Position numbers and translations under genes: made by a program. Of a stretch of DNA of 64,000 nucleotides, positions 9,832 to 18,785 are shown piece after piece. Numbering within the stretch: position 1 is the stretch's first letter; every line of letters starts with the position of its first letter. The notes under the pieces are model-generated. The model saw nothing but the letters and a program-made list of their open reading frames with translations. It made no database searches and was not told where the DNA came from. The DNA is from Brevundimonas sp. 357. GTDB taxonomy: Bacteria; Pseudomonadota; Alphaproteobacteria; Caulobacterales; Caulobacteraceae. The DNA lies in the NCBI RefSeq assembly GCF_003938605.1, contig NZ_RHWX01000010.1, positions 81,091 to 145,090 on the forward strand. The letters run 5' to 3'.

Positions 9832-11121
9832 TCAGATTCCCGCCGCTCGCGCGCCTTCCGGGGTTTCGCTGTCCGGATCGCCAGGCAGCCAGGCGACATG
9901 GCCGTTGTAGATGTCCTGGTTCAGGAGGCCTTCCTCCTTGGCGACCAGGACGGGCACGATCATCTGGCCGGTGACGTTGGTGGCCGTGCGCATCATGTCG
10001 ATGATGCGGTCGATGGCGATGATGTAGCCGACGCCTTCCAGCGGCAGGCCCGCCGTCGACAGCGTCAGGGTCAGCATGACGATGCTGGTCCCCGGCACGC
10101 CCGCCGTGCCCAGCGACCCCAGCACGGCCGTCAGGCCGATCAGGATGTACTGCGTCAGCGTCAGGTCGATCTGGAAATACTGGGCGATGAAGATCGAGGC
10201 GATGGCCGGATAGATGGCGCCGCACCCGTCCATTTTCACATTGGCGCCCAGCGGCACGGCGAAGGAGGCATAGGCCTGCGGCACGCCCAGACGTTCGACC
10301 GTCTGGCGCAGGGTGACGGGCAGGGTGCCCAGCGACGACGAGGTGGCGAAGGCCGTCTGCATAGCCGCAGCTCCGCCGCGGAAGAAGCTGACCACCTTCA
10401 GCCCGTGCAGCTTCAGCAGGCCCGAATAGACGACAAAGATGTGGAACAGGCAGGCCGCATAGATGGCGAAGATGAACTTGCCCAGCGGCAGCAGCGCCTC
10501 CCAGCCATAGCCGCCGACGACCGAGCCGATCAGGCCGAACACCCCGAAAGGCGTCAACTGGATCACCCAACGCGTGATGCGGAACACCAGGGCCGCGCCT
10601 TCATCCACCAGCCTGCGCGCGTTCTGCGCCCGATCGCCCAGCGCCACCAGCGCCGCCCCCACCAGCGCCGAGAAGAAGATGATCTGCAGCACCTTGCCCT
10701 CGGCCAGGGCGGCGAAGGGGTTGGTCGGCACGACGCCCAGCAGCACCTGCAACGGCGTCGGAATCTCGCGCGCCTTGACCTCGCCCAGCGGCAGGTTCGA
10801 CAGGCCGACGCCCGGATTGATGATGTGGCCGAACGCAAAGCCGACCAGCACGGCCAGCAGGGAGGTGATGGCGAACCAGACGATGGTCCGCACCCCCAGC
10901 CGCACCGCGCCGACCCCTTCGCCCAGCTTGGCGATCGAACTGGCGATGGTGAACAGCACCAGCGGCGCCACCACCATCCGGATCAGGTTCAGATAGACGT
11001 CGCCGATCGGCTGCAGCCAGACGGTCGCCTGCTCGCGCAGGATCAGACCGGCGATGATGCCCAGGGCGAACCCGGCGGCGGTGCGTTGCCACAGCGGAAT
11101 GGCGAAGAAGCGACTAAGCAT
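9832..11121 (-). CDS. Second dicarboxylate/amino acid:cation symporter (DAACS family)
   Basis: This is a 429-residue inner-membrane symporter related to GltP/DctA but clearly different from the copy at 1197-2519. The serine loop reads FATSSSLGTLPVT, the NMDGT region reads KMDGCGAIYP, and the last helix DRIIDMMRTATNVTGQ keeps the substrate-binding Asp and Arg. The final Asp of the usual NVTGD, a sodium ligand in GltPh, is Gln here. That may mean proton rather than sodium coupling. No ribosome binding site is obvious before ATG 11121. Confidence 0.87.
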   Translation of the reverse strand: MLSRFFAIPLWQRTAAGFALGIIAGLILREQATVWLQPIGDVYLNLIRMVVAPLVLFTIASSIAKLGEGVGAVRLGVRTIVWFAITSLLAVLVGFAFGHIINPGVGLSNLPLGEVKAREIPTPLQVLLGVVPTNPFAALAEGKVLQIIFFSALVGAALVALGDRAQNARRLVDEGAALVFRITRWVIQLTPFGVFGLIGSVVGGYGWEALLPLGKFIFAIYAACLFHIFVVYSGLLKLHGLKVVSFFRGGAAAMQTAFATSSSLGTLPVTLRQTVERLGVPQAYASFAVPLGANVKMDGCGAIYPAIASIFIAQYFQIDLTLTQYILIGLTAVLGSLGTAGVPGTSIVMLTLTLSTAGLPLEGVGYIIAIDRIIDMMRTATNVTGQMIVPVLVAKEEGLLNQDIYNGHVAWLPGDPDSETPEGARAAGI

Positions 11122-11268
11122 GACGACCCAGAGAGGAGGAACGGGTCGATCTATGTGTTTCGCAAGCGCGAAGACGGCAACAGCCGCAGAGGCGGTTGAG
11201 GGTTAGAAGTTCTAAAGGCAGCAGGAGTTTTCCTTCCGCCTACATAACCCGCTCATTCCGGCGAGGGG

Positions 11269-11958
11269 TCAACCCCGCATCACCTCGGCCAGCGCCTCTT
11301 CGAACCCGTCGTAGTGGTCGATCATCACGTCGCCGCCCAGTTCCGCGTGCGGCACGTCGTTGTAGCCGAAGCTGACGGCGATGCAGGGCACGCCCGCATC
11401 CTTGGCCGCCTTGGTGTCGGTGGTGCTGTCGCCGACCATGACGCAGCGCGCCGGATCGCCGCCCGCCTTCTGCACCGCTTGGATGATGTGGGCGCCGCTG
11501 GGCTTGCGGGCCGACACCGCATCCGGTCCGGCCACGAAGGCGAAGTGGCGCGTCAGCTCCAACGCCTCGATCAGCGCCACCGACAGATCGGTGCGCTTGT
11601 TGGTCGCCACGCAAAGGATCGCCCCGCGCGCGCTCAGCCGGTCCAGCGCGGCGACGCAGCCGTCGAACGGGCGGCTCTCATCGGCGATGTGGGCCAGGTA
11701 GTGTTCGATGAAGCGCTCGAACAGGCCGGGGGCGTGGGCCTCGTCCCAGACGGCGCCCGCTTCCATGAAGCCGTGGCGCAGCATGGCCATGGCGCCGTGT
11801 CCGACCAGATGCCGGGTCGAGGACATGGGCACGGGCGGCAGCTCATACTCCGCCAGCATCCGGTTCAGCGTCCCGATCAGGTCCGGCGCCGAATCCACCA
11901 GTGTCCCGTCCAGATCGAAGGCGATGGTCCAGCCTTCCAGGTCGCGCTCAATGCTCAC
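11269..11958 (-). CDS. gph: Phosphoglycolate phosphatase-like HAD hydrolase
   Basis: This is a 229-residue HAD-superfamily phosphatase. Motif I is FDLDGTLVDSAPDL with the nucleophile and general-acid Asp, motif II lies around LCVATNKRT, motif III is the Lys of SARKPSGAHI, and motif IV is MVGDSTTDTKAAKDAG. The cap domain is alpha-helical, as in Gph. It likely hydrolyses 2-phosphoglycolate made during DNA repair, though related sugar-phosphate substrates cannot be excluded. The start is GTG 11958, with GGGAG ten bases upstream. It is divergent from glmU. Confidence 0.85.
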   Translation of the reverse strand: MSIERDLEGWTIAFDLDGTLVDSAPDLIGTLNRMLAEYELPPVPMSSTRHLVGHGAMAMLRHGFMEAGAVWDEAHAPGLFERFIEHYLAHIADESRPFDGCVAALDRLSARGAILCVATNKRTDLSVALIEALELTRHFAFVAGPDAVSARKPSGAHIIQAVQKAGGDPARCVMVGDSTTDTKAAKDAGVPCIAVSFGYNDVPHAELGGDVMIDHYDGFEEALAEVMRG

Positions 11959-12033
11959 TCATCTGTCTCCCGGCTCGCGAAGACCCCGGCAATGGGCTAG
12001 ATCGCAGGCAACGACAAGCCGCCGGATCGATTC

Positions 12034-13398
12034 ATGACCGCACCCCATCCCCAGACTCATCCGAGGGCCGCCATCATCCTCGCCGCCGGCCAGGGCACGC
12101 GCATGAAGTCGCCCCTGCCCAAGGTGCTGCACCCGGTGGGCGCCCGCGCCATGCTGGATCACGCCATCGACGCGGCCGAGGCTCTGGGCTGCGAGCGCAT
12201 CGTCGTCGTGGTCGGCTCCCACTCGCCGGAAGTCCGCGCCCATGTCGAAAAGCGCCTCGGCGCCGATAGCATCGCCGTTCAGGATCCGCCGCTGGGCACC
12301 GGCCACGCCGTGCGCGCCGCCGAGGCCGTGCTGGGCGACTTCATCGGCCAGGTGGTCGTCACCTACGGCGACGTGCCCCTGCTGAAGGCCGCCGACATAG
12401 AGCCGGTCTTCGCCGCCCATGAAGGCGTCACCGTCATCGGCTTCGAGGCCCGCGACCCCGGCGCCTATGGCCGCCTGATCCTCGACGGCGACAGCCTGCT
12501 GGCTATCACCGAGGCCAAGGAGGCGTCGGCCGAGGTTCTGGCGATCACCGCCTGCAACTCCGGCGTCATGGCGGCCCCGGTCGGCCTGATGTTCGAGCTG
12601 TTGTCCGAGGTGACGAACGACAACGCCAAGGGCGAATACTACCTGACCGACGTGGTCGAACTGGCTCGCAAGCGCGGCGCCCCAACCCGCGCCGTCTTCG
12701 CCGCCGAGGACTCCGTCATGGGCGTCAACGCGCAAGGCGAACTGGCCCAGGCCGAGGCCCTGTTCCAGAAGACCCAGCGCGAGCATTTCCTGGCGCAGGG
12801 CGTCACCATGTCGGCCCCTGAAACGGTCCACTTCGCTTGGGACACGGACATTGGCGCAGGCACGACCATCGAGCCCTTCGTCGTCTTCGGCCCCGGCGCC
12901 AAGGTGGCCGAGGGCGCGCGCATCCGCAGCTTCAGCCATATCGAGGGCGCCAAGGTCGCGACCGGCGCCGAGATCGGTCCCTACGCCCGCCTGCGCCCCG
13001 GCGCGGACCTGGGCGAAGGCGTCAAGATCGGCAACTTCGTCGAGGTCAAGAACGTCCGCATGGACGCGGGAGCCAAGGCCAATCATCTGGCCTACCTCGG
13101 CGACGGCCATGTGGGGACGAAAGCCAACATCGGCGCGGGCACGATCTTCTGCAACTACGACGGCTTCTTCAAACACCGCACCACGGTGGGCGAGGGGGCC
13201 TTCGTCGGCTCCAACTCGTCGCTGGTCGCACCCGTGACCATCGGTTCGGGCGCCATGGTCGGCTCCGGCTCCGTGGTGACGAAGGACGTCGCGCCCGGCG
13301 ACCTGGCCCTGGCGCGCGGCCAACAGACGACGAAGCCGGGCTGGGCCGCCCGCTTCATGGACACCATGCGCGCGAAGAAGGCGGCGAAATCCCAATGA
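12034..13398 (+). CDS. glmU: Bifunctional N-acetylglucosamine-1-phosphate uridyltransferase / glucosamine-1-phosphate acetyltransferase
   Basis: GlmU makes UDP-GlcNAc for peptidoglycan and LPS. The N-terminal pyrophosphorylase has [20 protein letters not shown] at about residues 13-32, and [13 protein letters not shown] and TYGDVPLL further on. The C-terminal left-handed beta-helix acetyltransferase has hexapeptide repeats with [10 protein letters not shown] and [11 protein letters not shown], which hold the catalytic His and acetyl-CoA residues. At 454 residues the length is normal. Its stop overlaps the rpiA start by 4 bp. Confidence 0.97.
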   Translation: MTAPHPQTHPRAAIILAAGQGTRMKSPLPKVLHPVGARAMLDHAIDAAEALGCERIVVVVGSHSPEVRAHVEKRLGADSIAVQDPPLGTGHAVRAAEAVLGDFIGQVVVTYGDVPLLKAADIEPVFAAHEGVTVIGFEARDPGAYGRLILDGDSLLAITEAKEASAEVLAITACNSGVMAAPVGLMFELLSEVTNDNAKGEYYLTDVVELARKRGAPTRAVFAAEDSVMGVNAQGELAQAEALFQKTQREHFLAQGVTMSAPETVHFAWDTDIGAGTTIEPFVVFGPGAKVAEGARIRSFSHIEGAKVATGAEIGPYARLRPGADLGEGVKIGNFVEVKNVRMDAGAKANHLAYLGDGHVGTKANIGAGTIFCNYDGFFKHRTTVGEGAFVGSNSSLVAPVTIGSGAMVGSGSVVTKDVAPGDLALARGQQTTKPGWAARFMDTMRAKKAAKSQ

Positions 13399-14078
13399 GC
13401 GACCTGCAGAAAAAGAACGCCGGCGAAGCCGCCGCCCAATACGTCGAGGCCGGGATGGTCGTCGGCCTGGGCACCGGCTCCACCGCCGCCTGGTTCGTCA
13501 AGGCGCTGGCCGCCCGCAACCTGCCGGATCTGCGCTGCGTCCCGACGTCCGAGCGCACCGCCGATCTGGCGCGCGAACTGGGTCTGACCCTGTCGACGCT
13601 GGAAGACACCCCGCGCATCGACCTGACCGTCGACGGCGCCGACGAGATCGGCCCCGGCCTGGCCCTCATCAAGGGCGGCGGCGCGGCCCTGCTGCGCGAG
13701 AAGCTGGTGTGGGAGGCGTCTGCCCGCTGCATCTGCATCGCCGATGCGGCCAAGGTGGTGCCTGCGCTAGGAACCTTCCCCCTGCCGATCGAGGTCGTCG
13801 CCTTCGGCCACAAGACGACCGCCAACCGCATCGCCGACGTCCTGGCCAATCATGACATCGGCTCGCCCGCCCGCGTGCGCGAGGCCGAGCGCGGCCTGAT
13901 CCGCACCGACGGCGGCAACCTGATCTACGACGCGGCCTGCAAGCTGATCGCCGACCCGGCTCGTCTCGCCGCCGACCTGAAAAGCCTGACCGGCGTGGTT
14001 GAACACGGCCTCTTCCTCGACCTGACGGACCTGGCCGTCATCGGCACGAACGAGGGGTTCGAAACGCTTAATCCGTAG
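13395..14078 (+). CDS. rpiA: Ribose-5-phosphate isomerase A
   Basis: RpiA interconverts ribose 5-phosphate and ribulose 5-phosphate in the pentose phosphate pathway. The 227-residue protein has [12 protein letters not shown], the catalytic-loop [14 protein letters not shown] with its Asp residues, [14 protein letters not shown] with the catalytic Glu/Lys region, and [11 protein letters not shown] placed the start at ATG 13395, which overlaps the glmU stop (ATGA). The reading frame is open further upstream, but that part runs inside glmU. The 3' end overlaps the convergent gene by 11 bp. Confidence 0.95.
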   Translation: MSDLQKKNAGEAAAQYVEAGMVVGLGTGSTAAWFVKALAARNLPDLRCVPTSERTADLARELGLTLSTLEDTPRIDLTVDGADEIGPGLALIKGGGAALLREKLVWEASARCICIADAAKVVPALGTFPLPIEVVAFGHKTTANRIADVLANHDIGSPARVREAERGLIRTDGGNLIYDAACKLIADPARLAADLKSLTGVVEHGLFLDLTDLAVIGTNEGFETLNP

Positions 14079-15018
14079 TTGTCGGCGCCTCATCGGCCAG
14101 TCGGGCGTGCGCGCGACGGATGGAGGACTGGATCTCTGACTTGCTCGCCCGTACGTTTTGACGGGTGCGCTCTGCGCCGTAGAGGCCGTGAAGATACGCC
14201 TTGTCCCACTCGGTCAGGTGTGGGGCGCTGCCCGGGTCGTCGAAGACGTTCAGGATCGACGCATAAGCGCTAGTGTCCGCCGTCGGGTCGATCTGCGCCA
14301 GCGACACCATAGTGATGTAATCGGCCAGTTGCAGCGAATTGATTGCGCCGGTCTTGCTGATGTCCACGACGATAATGGCGCGGAAAATGTTGTCGACGAT
14401 CTGTGTCGTCAGACGTGAAGCCGAGGACACATTGATCACCGGGGCATAGTCCATCGGCCCCGAGCAATCGTTCGTACATTCTCCGGGGATGCGAACCGCG
14501 CGCTGACCCGTTTCAGAATCGACCGGCATGCTGACCTGCCACCAGCGGACGGGACGGCTGGTTTCTTGGAAATCTCTCAGTGCGGCAGCGCCACGATCCA
14601 TGCCGGAGCCGCCCATGCGTAGGGCTCGACGGCGGCGCTCAACCAGTTCCTGCGCAAAGGCGTCGCCATCAGTGGTTGCGACGATCAGCAGATTGGGCGT
14701 GCACCCGGGATCGCCTGTATTCAGACCAAGATCTTCCGCCACGGTCGAAACACGGTCCACCAGATATTGCGCGGCTTCACGGCGCAGATTGACGGCGCCG
14801 ACACAGACGCTGCGATCCCATCGTGCGATGCCGCGACCGCGATTGGGCGCGGCGACCTCGCTCACAAAGTTCTCTATCAGGGCGTCCAGGCGCCGCCCTG
14901 AGACTTGGATGTCCTCCAGGCGAACGGCTTGATCTTCAGCGGTAGAGCTCGCCTGTGCTGGCGCTTGGTCTAGCGGCATGCTCGCGCTGAGAGCCAGAGC
15001 GAAAATTTGAGCAATCAT
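14068..15018 (-). CDS. Exported protein of unknown function
   Basis: The start is best placed at ATG 15018, giving 316 residues with a signal peptide (MIAQIFALALSASMPLDQAPAQA). An upstream start at 15138 would bury that signal. I do not recognise a family. The mature part has two Cys pairs (CVGAVN with CTPN, and CTNDCSG), an acidic and Arg-rich N-terminal half, and a C-terminal segment LTEWDKAYLHGLYGAERT that reads like a helical, protein-binding end seen in some exported proteins of this family of bacteria. It is a lone gene; the 3' end overlaps rpiA. Confidence 0.6.
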   Translation of the reverse strand: MIAQIFALALSASMPLDQAPAQASSTAEDQAVRLEDIQVSGRRLDALIENFVSEVAAPNRGRGIARWDRSVCVGAVNLRREAAQYLVDRVSTVAEDLGLNTGDPGCTPNLLIVATTDGDAFAQELVERRRRALRMGGSGMDRGAAALRDFQETSRPVRWWQVSMPVDSETGQRAVRIPGECTNDCSGPMDYAPVINVSSASRLTTQIVDNIFRAIIVVDISKTGAINSLQLADYITMVSLAQIDPTADTSAYASILNVFDDPGSAPHLTEWDKAYLHGLYGAERTRQNVRASKSEIQSSIRRAHARLADEAPTTTD

Positions 15019-15199
15019 GCCGCACCCTGTGGCGTAGTGATGTTCTTTAAACTCTATTCTAGAGCTGTGGTTTGTCAAAGCTTCAAAGTCGCTCGCACAA
15101 AGACTTGTTCTGGGATTGCTCAACCGCGTGGCGGCCAAGCGCCTTGCCCCCTCGCATCCCGGCGCCTAAGTCGGGTCAGCGCTGCGGCCCAGCCGCGCG

Positions 15200-15243
15200 G
15201 ATTTCAGACGATTCAGACGAATTGGACTCATCTTTTCGGGTCC
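15200..15243 (+). promoter_or_regulatory. 44-bp leader element with three tandem 9-mers (copy 1, before gor)
   Basis: Three 9-mers run head to tail: TTCAGACGA (15203-15211), TTCAGACGA (15212-15220) and ATTGGACTC (15221-15229). A T-rich run and GGGTCC follow, ending 16 bp before the gor ATG. The element matches 24135-24178 (before ribE) at 36 of 44 positions with no gap. Function is not known. Confidence 0.55.
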
Positions 15244-15259
15244 ATTCCCGGAGAGCCCG

Positions 15260-16645
15260 ATGGCCCAATACGATTACGACCTCTTTGTCATCGGCGCCGG
15301 GTCGGGCGGGGTGCGGGCGGCGCGGTTGACGGCGCTGGGCGGCAAGAAGGTCGCCATCGCGGAAGAGTATCGCGTGGGCGGCACCTGCGTCGTGCGGGGC
15401 TGCGTGCCCAAGAAGTTCATGGTCATGGCCTCCGAAGTCAGCCACGCGCTGGAGATCGCTGAGGGCTACGGCTGGTCCTTCGACAATGCGAAGTTCGACT
15501 GGCCGACCTTCCTGCACGCCAAGGACGTCGAGATCGCCCGCCTGTCGGGCATCTACGCCGCCAACCTGGCCAAGGCGGGCGTCGATCTGGTCCACGGCCG
15601 CGCCGTCCTGAAAGACGCCCACACCGTCGAGATCGTCGGAAAAGACCAGACCATCACCGCCGAGAAAATCCTGATCGCCACCGGCGGCCGCCCGTGGAAG
15701 CCGGAAGGGCTGACCGGCATCGAACACGCCATCACCTCGGAAGAGGCCTTCCACCTGCCCGAACTGCCCAAGCGCATCCTGATCGCGGGCGGCGGCTATA
15801 TCGCGGTGGAATTCGCGGGCATCTTTGCGGGATTGGGCGTCGAGACGACGTTGATCTATCGCGGCCCGAACATTCTGCGCGGCTTTGACGACGACGTGCG
15901 CGCCCACCTGGCGGGTGAGATCGAGAAGCGCGGCGTCAAGGTCATCCTGGGCTGCCAGCATTCCTCGATCGAGAAGACCGAGACCGGCCTGGTCAACCAC
16001 CTCGAGAACGGCATGAAGATCGAGACCGATGTGGTCATGTTCGCCACCGGCCGCGTTCCTCACGTCAAGGATCTGGGCCTCGAGACCGCCGGGGTCGAAC
16101 TGAACGACGACGGCGCCGTCAAGGTTGATCAGCATTCCAGAACGACGGCCGACAACATCTGGGCCATCGGCGACGTCACTGATCGCATGAACCTGACCCC
16201 GGTCGCCATCCGCGAAGCCGTGGCCTTCCATGAGACAGTTTACAGGAACAACCCGCAGAGCTTTGATTATGAAGCCGTCGCCACCGCCGTCTTCAGCCAG
16301 CCGCCGGTGGGCACCGTCGGCCTGACCGAGGCCGAAGCTCGCCATGCCTGCTCGGGCGAGGTGGACGTCTATGTCACGCGCTTTCGGCCGATGAAGTACG
16401 CTTTCACCGGCTCGGACGAACGGGTGCTGATGAAGCTGGTGGTCGATGCCGACACCCAGCGCGTCGTCGGCTGTCACATTGTCGGCCCCGACAGCCCCGA
16501 GATGATCCAACTGGCCGCCATCGCCGTGAAGGCGGGCCTGACCAAGGCCCAGTGGGATGCGACCTGCGCCGTCCACCCGACCATGGCCGAGGAGCTTGTC
16601 ACCCTGAAAGATAAGCAAGTTCCGGCTTCCATGTCCGCCGGATGA
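15260..16645 (+). CDS. gor: Glutathione-disulfide reductase
   Basis: This FAD- and NADPH-dependent enzyme keeps glutathione reduced. The 461-residue protein has the FAD motif FVIGAGSGGVRAAR, the redox-active pair GGTCVVRGCVPKK (residues about 40-52), the NADPH motif GGGYIAVEFAGIF, the second FAD motif WAIGDVTDR, and the dimer-interface catalytic CAVHPTMAEELVTL at the C-terminus. GCVPKK points to glutathione rather than lipoamide or mercury as substrate. An upstream element shared with ribE ends 16 bp before the start codon. Confidence 0.95.
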   Translation: MAQYDYDLFVIGAGSGGVRAARLTALGGKKVAIAEEYRVGGTCVVRGCVPKKFMVMASEVSHALEIAEGYGWSFDNAKFDWPTFLHAKDVEIARLSGIYAANLAKAGVDLVHGRAVLKDAHTVEIVGKDQTITAEKILIATGGRPWKPEGLTGIEHAITSEEAFHLPELPKRILIAGGGYIAVEFAGIFAGLGVETTLIYRGPNILRGFDDDVRAHLAGEIEKRGVKVILGCQHSSIEKTETGLVNHLENGMKIETDVVMFATGRVPHVKDLGLETAGVELNDDGAVKVDQHSRTTADNIWAIGDVTDRMNLTPVAIREAVAFHETVYRNNPQSFDYEAVATAVFSQPPVGTVGLTEAEARHACSGEVDVYVTRFRPMKYAFTGSDERVLMKLVVDADTQRVVGCHIVGPDSPEMIQLAAIAVKAGLTKAQWDATCAVHPTMAEELVTLKDKQVPASMSAG

Positions 16646-16723
16646 CCCCGAGCGGCCGGCTTGCCAGCCGCTTCATCCGCGCGTCTTATGTTTTCTGAGG
16701 GCCCCGACTGGGGCGGAGACATC

Positions 16724-17473
16724 ATGGAGTTCGTCATGAAGCCGCATTTGCTCGCCGCCGTCGCCGTTCTTCTGAGCGGCTCTCCGGCGCTCGCCCAGGA
16801 CGCCGCCGCGCCCGCATATCGGGCTGCTGTCGCCGACACCCTGCGTCCGGCGGACGAGGTAGCGCGCGATTCTCTGCGCCATCCGGCCGAAATGCTGGCC
16901 TTCGCCCAGGTGAAGCCGGGCCAGCGTGTCGCCGACATCCGGCCTGGCGCGGGCTATTTCACCCGCCTGTTCGCGCGCGTGGTGGGCGAGGGCGGCCACA
17001 TCTACGCCTTCGTGCCGAACCGCACGGCCGAGCGCGAGAACCCGCGCGCCGACGCCCTGGTCGCCGCCTATTCCAACGTCAGCCGCGTCAACGGCGACCT
17101 GGACGCCATGAGCTTCGACCAGCCGCTGGATCTGGTCTTCATGAGTCAAGAGTATCACGACTTCCACATCCCTCGTTTCGGCGTGGACGTGGCCAAGATG
17201 AACGCCGACATCTTCAAGGCGCTGAAGCCCGGCGGCCTCTATGTCGTCATCGACCACCAGGCCGCGCCGGGCGCCGCCAACACCGTGGTCGAAAGCCTGC
17301 ACCGCATCGAGGGCGCCCAGTTGCGCCGCGAGGTCGAGGCCGCCGGTTTCGTCTTCGACGGCGAAAGCACGGCTGTCGCCAACCCGGCTGACGATCACAG
17401 CCTGAACGTCTTTGACGAGGCGATCCGGGGCAAGACCGACCAGTTCGTCTATCGCTTCCGCAAACCGAACTGA
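16724..17473 (+). CDS. Exported class I SAM-dependent methyltransferase
   Basis: This is a periplasmic or exported methyltransferase-fold protein of about 249 residues. The signal peptide (MKPHLLAAVAVLLSGSPALAQ) fits start ATG 16724 or ATG 16736; each has GGAG 5-6 bases upstream. The SAM-binding region GQRVADIRPGAGYFTRLFA shows motif I, with Arg-Pro where Gly is more usual. The later part, ALKPGGLYVVIDHQAAPG, is typical of a small exported methyltransferase family common in alphaproteobacteria. Its substrate is unknown. The hairpin pair AGTCACC/GGTGACT right after the stop may help end the transcript. Confidence 0.75.
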   Translation: MEFVMKPHLLAAVAVLLSGSPALAQDAAAPAYRAAVADTLRPADEVARDSLRHPAEMLAFAQVKPGQRVADIRPGAGYFTRLFARVVGEGGHIYAFVPNRTAERENPRADALVAAYSNVSRVNGDLDAMSFDQPLDLVFMSQEYHDFHIPRFGVDVAKMNADIFKALKPGGLYVVIDHQAAPGAANTVVESLHRIEGAQLRREVEAAGFVFDGESTAVANPADDHSLNVFDEAIRGKTDQFVYRFRKPN

Positions 17474-17556
17474 GTCACCTCGTCTCAAATTGGTGACTGG
17501 CGAAGCGGGTCGGGCGGCGCTAACCCTCGGCCAAAATCCATAAGGGAAACGCACAG

Positions 17557-18456
17557 ATGACTCGCATCGCCTTCATCGGCCTGGGCAACATGGGCGGCGG
17601 CATGGCCGCCAATCAGGCCAAGGCCGGGCATGACGTGGCCGCCTTCGACCTGTCGCCCGCCGCGCTGGAGCGCGCCGCCGAGGCTGGGTGCCGCACCGTC
17701 GCTTCGGTCGCCGAGGCCGTGAAGGACGCCGAGGTGGTCATCACCATGTTGCCCGCCGGGCCGCACGTCCTCAGTGTCTATTCCGAACAGATCATCGGCG
17801 CCGCGCCCTCCAGCGCCCTGTTGCTGGATTGCTCGACCATCGACGTGGAGACGGCGCGCAAGGTCGCGGGTCTGGCCAAGGAGGCGGGCTACGCCTTCGC
17901 CGACGCCCCCGTTTCGGGCGGCACCGCCGCCGCCGACGCCGGGACGCTGGCCTTCATGGTCGGCTGCGACGAGGCCGACTTCGCCCGCGTCGAACCGGCG
18001 CTCGATCCCATGAGCCGCATCACCATCCGTGCCGGCGACCACGGCGCCGGTCAGGCGGCCAAGATCTGCAACAACATGCTGCTGGGCATTTCGATGATCG
18101 GCACGTGCGAGGCCATCGCCCTGGCCGAGAAGCTGGGTCTGGAGCCGGAACGCTTCTTCGAGATCGCGTCCAAGTCCTCGGGACAGTGCTGGAGCGTCAG
18201 CAACTACTACCCCTGGCCGGGCCCGGTGCCGACCGCTCCGTCGAACCGCGAATACCAAGGCGGCTTCGCCACCGCCATGATGCTGAAGGATCTGAAACTG
18301 GCCCAGGACGCCGCCGCCAAGGCCGGCGCTACGACGCCGTTGGGCGCCCAGGCCGAGGCTCTCTACGCCCTGTTCAACGGCCTCGGCTACGGCGGCAAGG
18401 ACTTCTCCGCCATGGTCCAGATGCTGCGCGGCCGCATCGACACCCTGGCGCAATGA
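17557..18456 (+). CDS. mmsB: 3-hydroxyisobutyrate dehydrogenase
   Basis: MmsB oxidises 3-hydroxyisobutyrate to methylmalonate semialdehyde in valine breakdown, using NAD. The 299-residue protein has the Rossmann motif GLGNMGGGMAANQAKAGHDV at the N-terminus, substrate motif DAPVSGGTAAADAGTLAF and the catalytic-Lys segment GAGQAAKICNNMLLG, followed by the family-typical SSGQCWSVSNYYPWPGPVP loop. The start follows AAGGGAAACGC. Its stop overlaps the start of the next small membrane-protein gene. Confidence 0.93.
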   Translation: MTRIAFIGLGNMGGGMAANQAKAGHDVAAFDLSPAALERAAEAGCRTVASVAEAVKDAEVVITMLPAGPHVLSVYSEQIIGAAPSSALLLDCSTIDVETARKVAGLAKEAGYAFADAPVSGGTAAADAGTLAFMVGCDEADFARVEPALDPMSRITIRAGDHGAGQAAKICNNMLLGISMIGTCEAIALAEKLGLEPERFFEIASKSSGQCWSVSNYYPWPGPVPTAPSNREYQGGFATAMMLKDLKLAQDAAAKAGATTPLGAQAEALYALFNGLGYGGKDFSAMVQMLRGRIDTLAQ

Positions 18457-18785
18457 CCGAAGAACCGCCCCTCTACCACGAGGACGTCGCCGGCTATCGC
18501 CAGCCGATGGTGACCTCGATCGGGATCATCATGGGCTTCCTGCTGGCCTTTATGGCCAATTGGGCAGTCAGCGAGGAAGAGGGGCGGGTGCTTCAGGACG
18601 CGGCTGACTGGCTGGTCGCCGTCACCATCCTGATCAGTATTTCGCTGATGGTCGTCACCCTAGCCCGGTTGCTCGACAATCGGGTGCGCGAAGACGTCGG
18701 TCGGCGCTACCACACGACCTATCGGCTCTACATCGCCTCCATGACGGTCGGTCTGGCAGGACTGATCGCCGCCCTGATCATCTAG
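18453..18785 (+). CDS. Small membrane protein of unknown function
   Basis: The ATG at 18453 overlaps the mmsB stop (ATGA), giving 110 residues. The protein is mostly membrane: hydrophobic segments near residues 20-38 (MVTSIGIIMGFLLAFMANWAV), 50-70 (WLVAVTILISISLMVVTLA) and 88-108 (YIASMTVGLAGLIAALII). A short charged loop (NRVREDVGRRYHTTYR) comes before the last one. I do not recognise a named family. Coupling with mmsB suggests co-expression but says nothing about role. It converges with the agmatine deiminase-like gene with a 4-bp overlap. Confidence 0.7.
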   Translation: MTEEPPLYHEDVAGYRQPMVTSIGIIMGFLLAFMANWAVSEEEGRVLQDAADWLVAVTILISISLMVVTLARLLDNRVREDVGRRYHTTYRLYIASMTVGLAGLIAALII

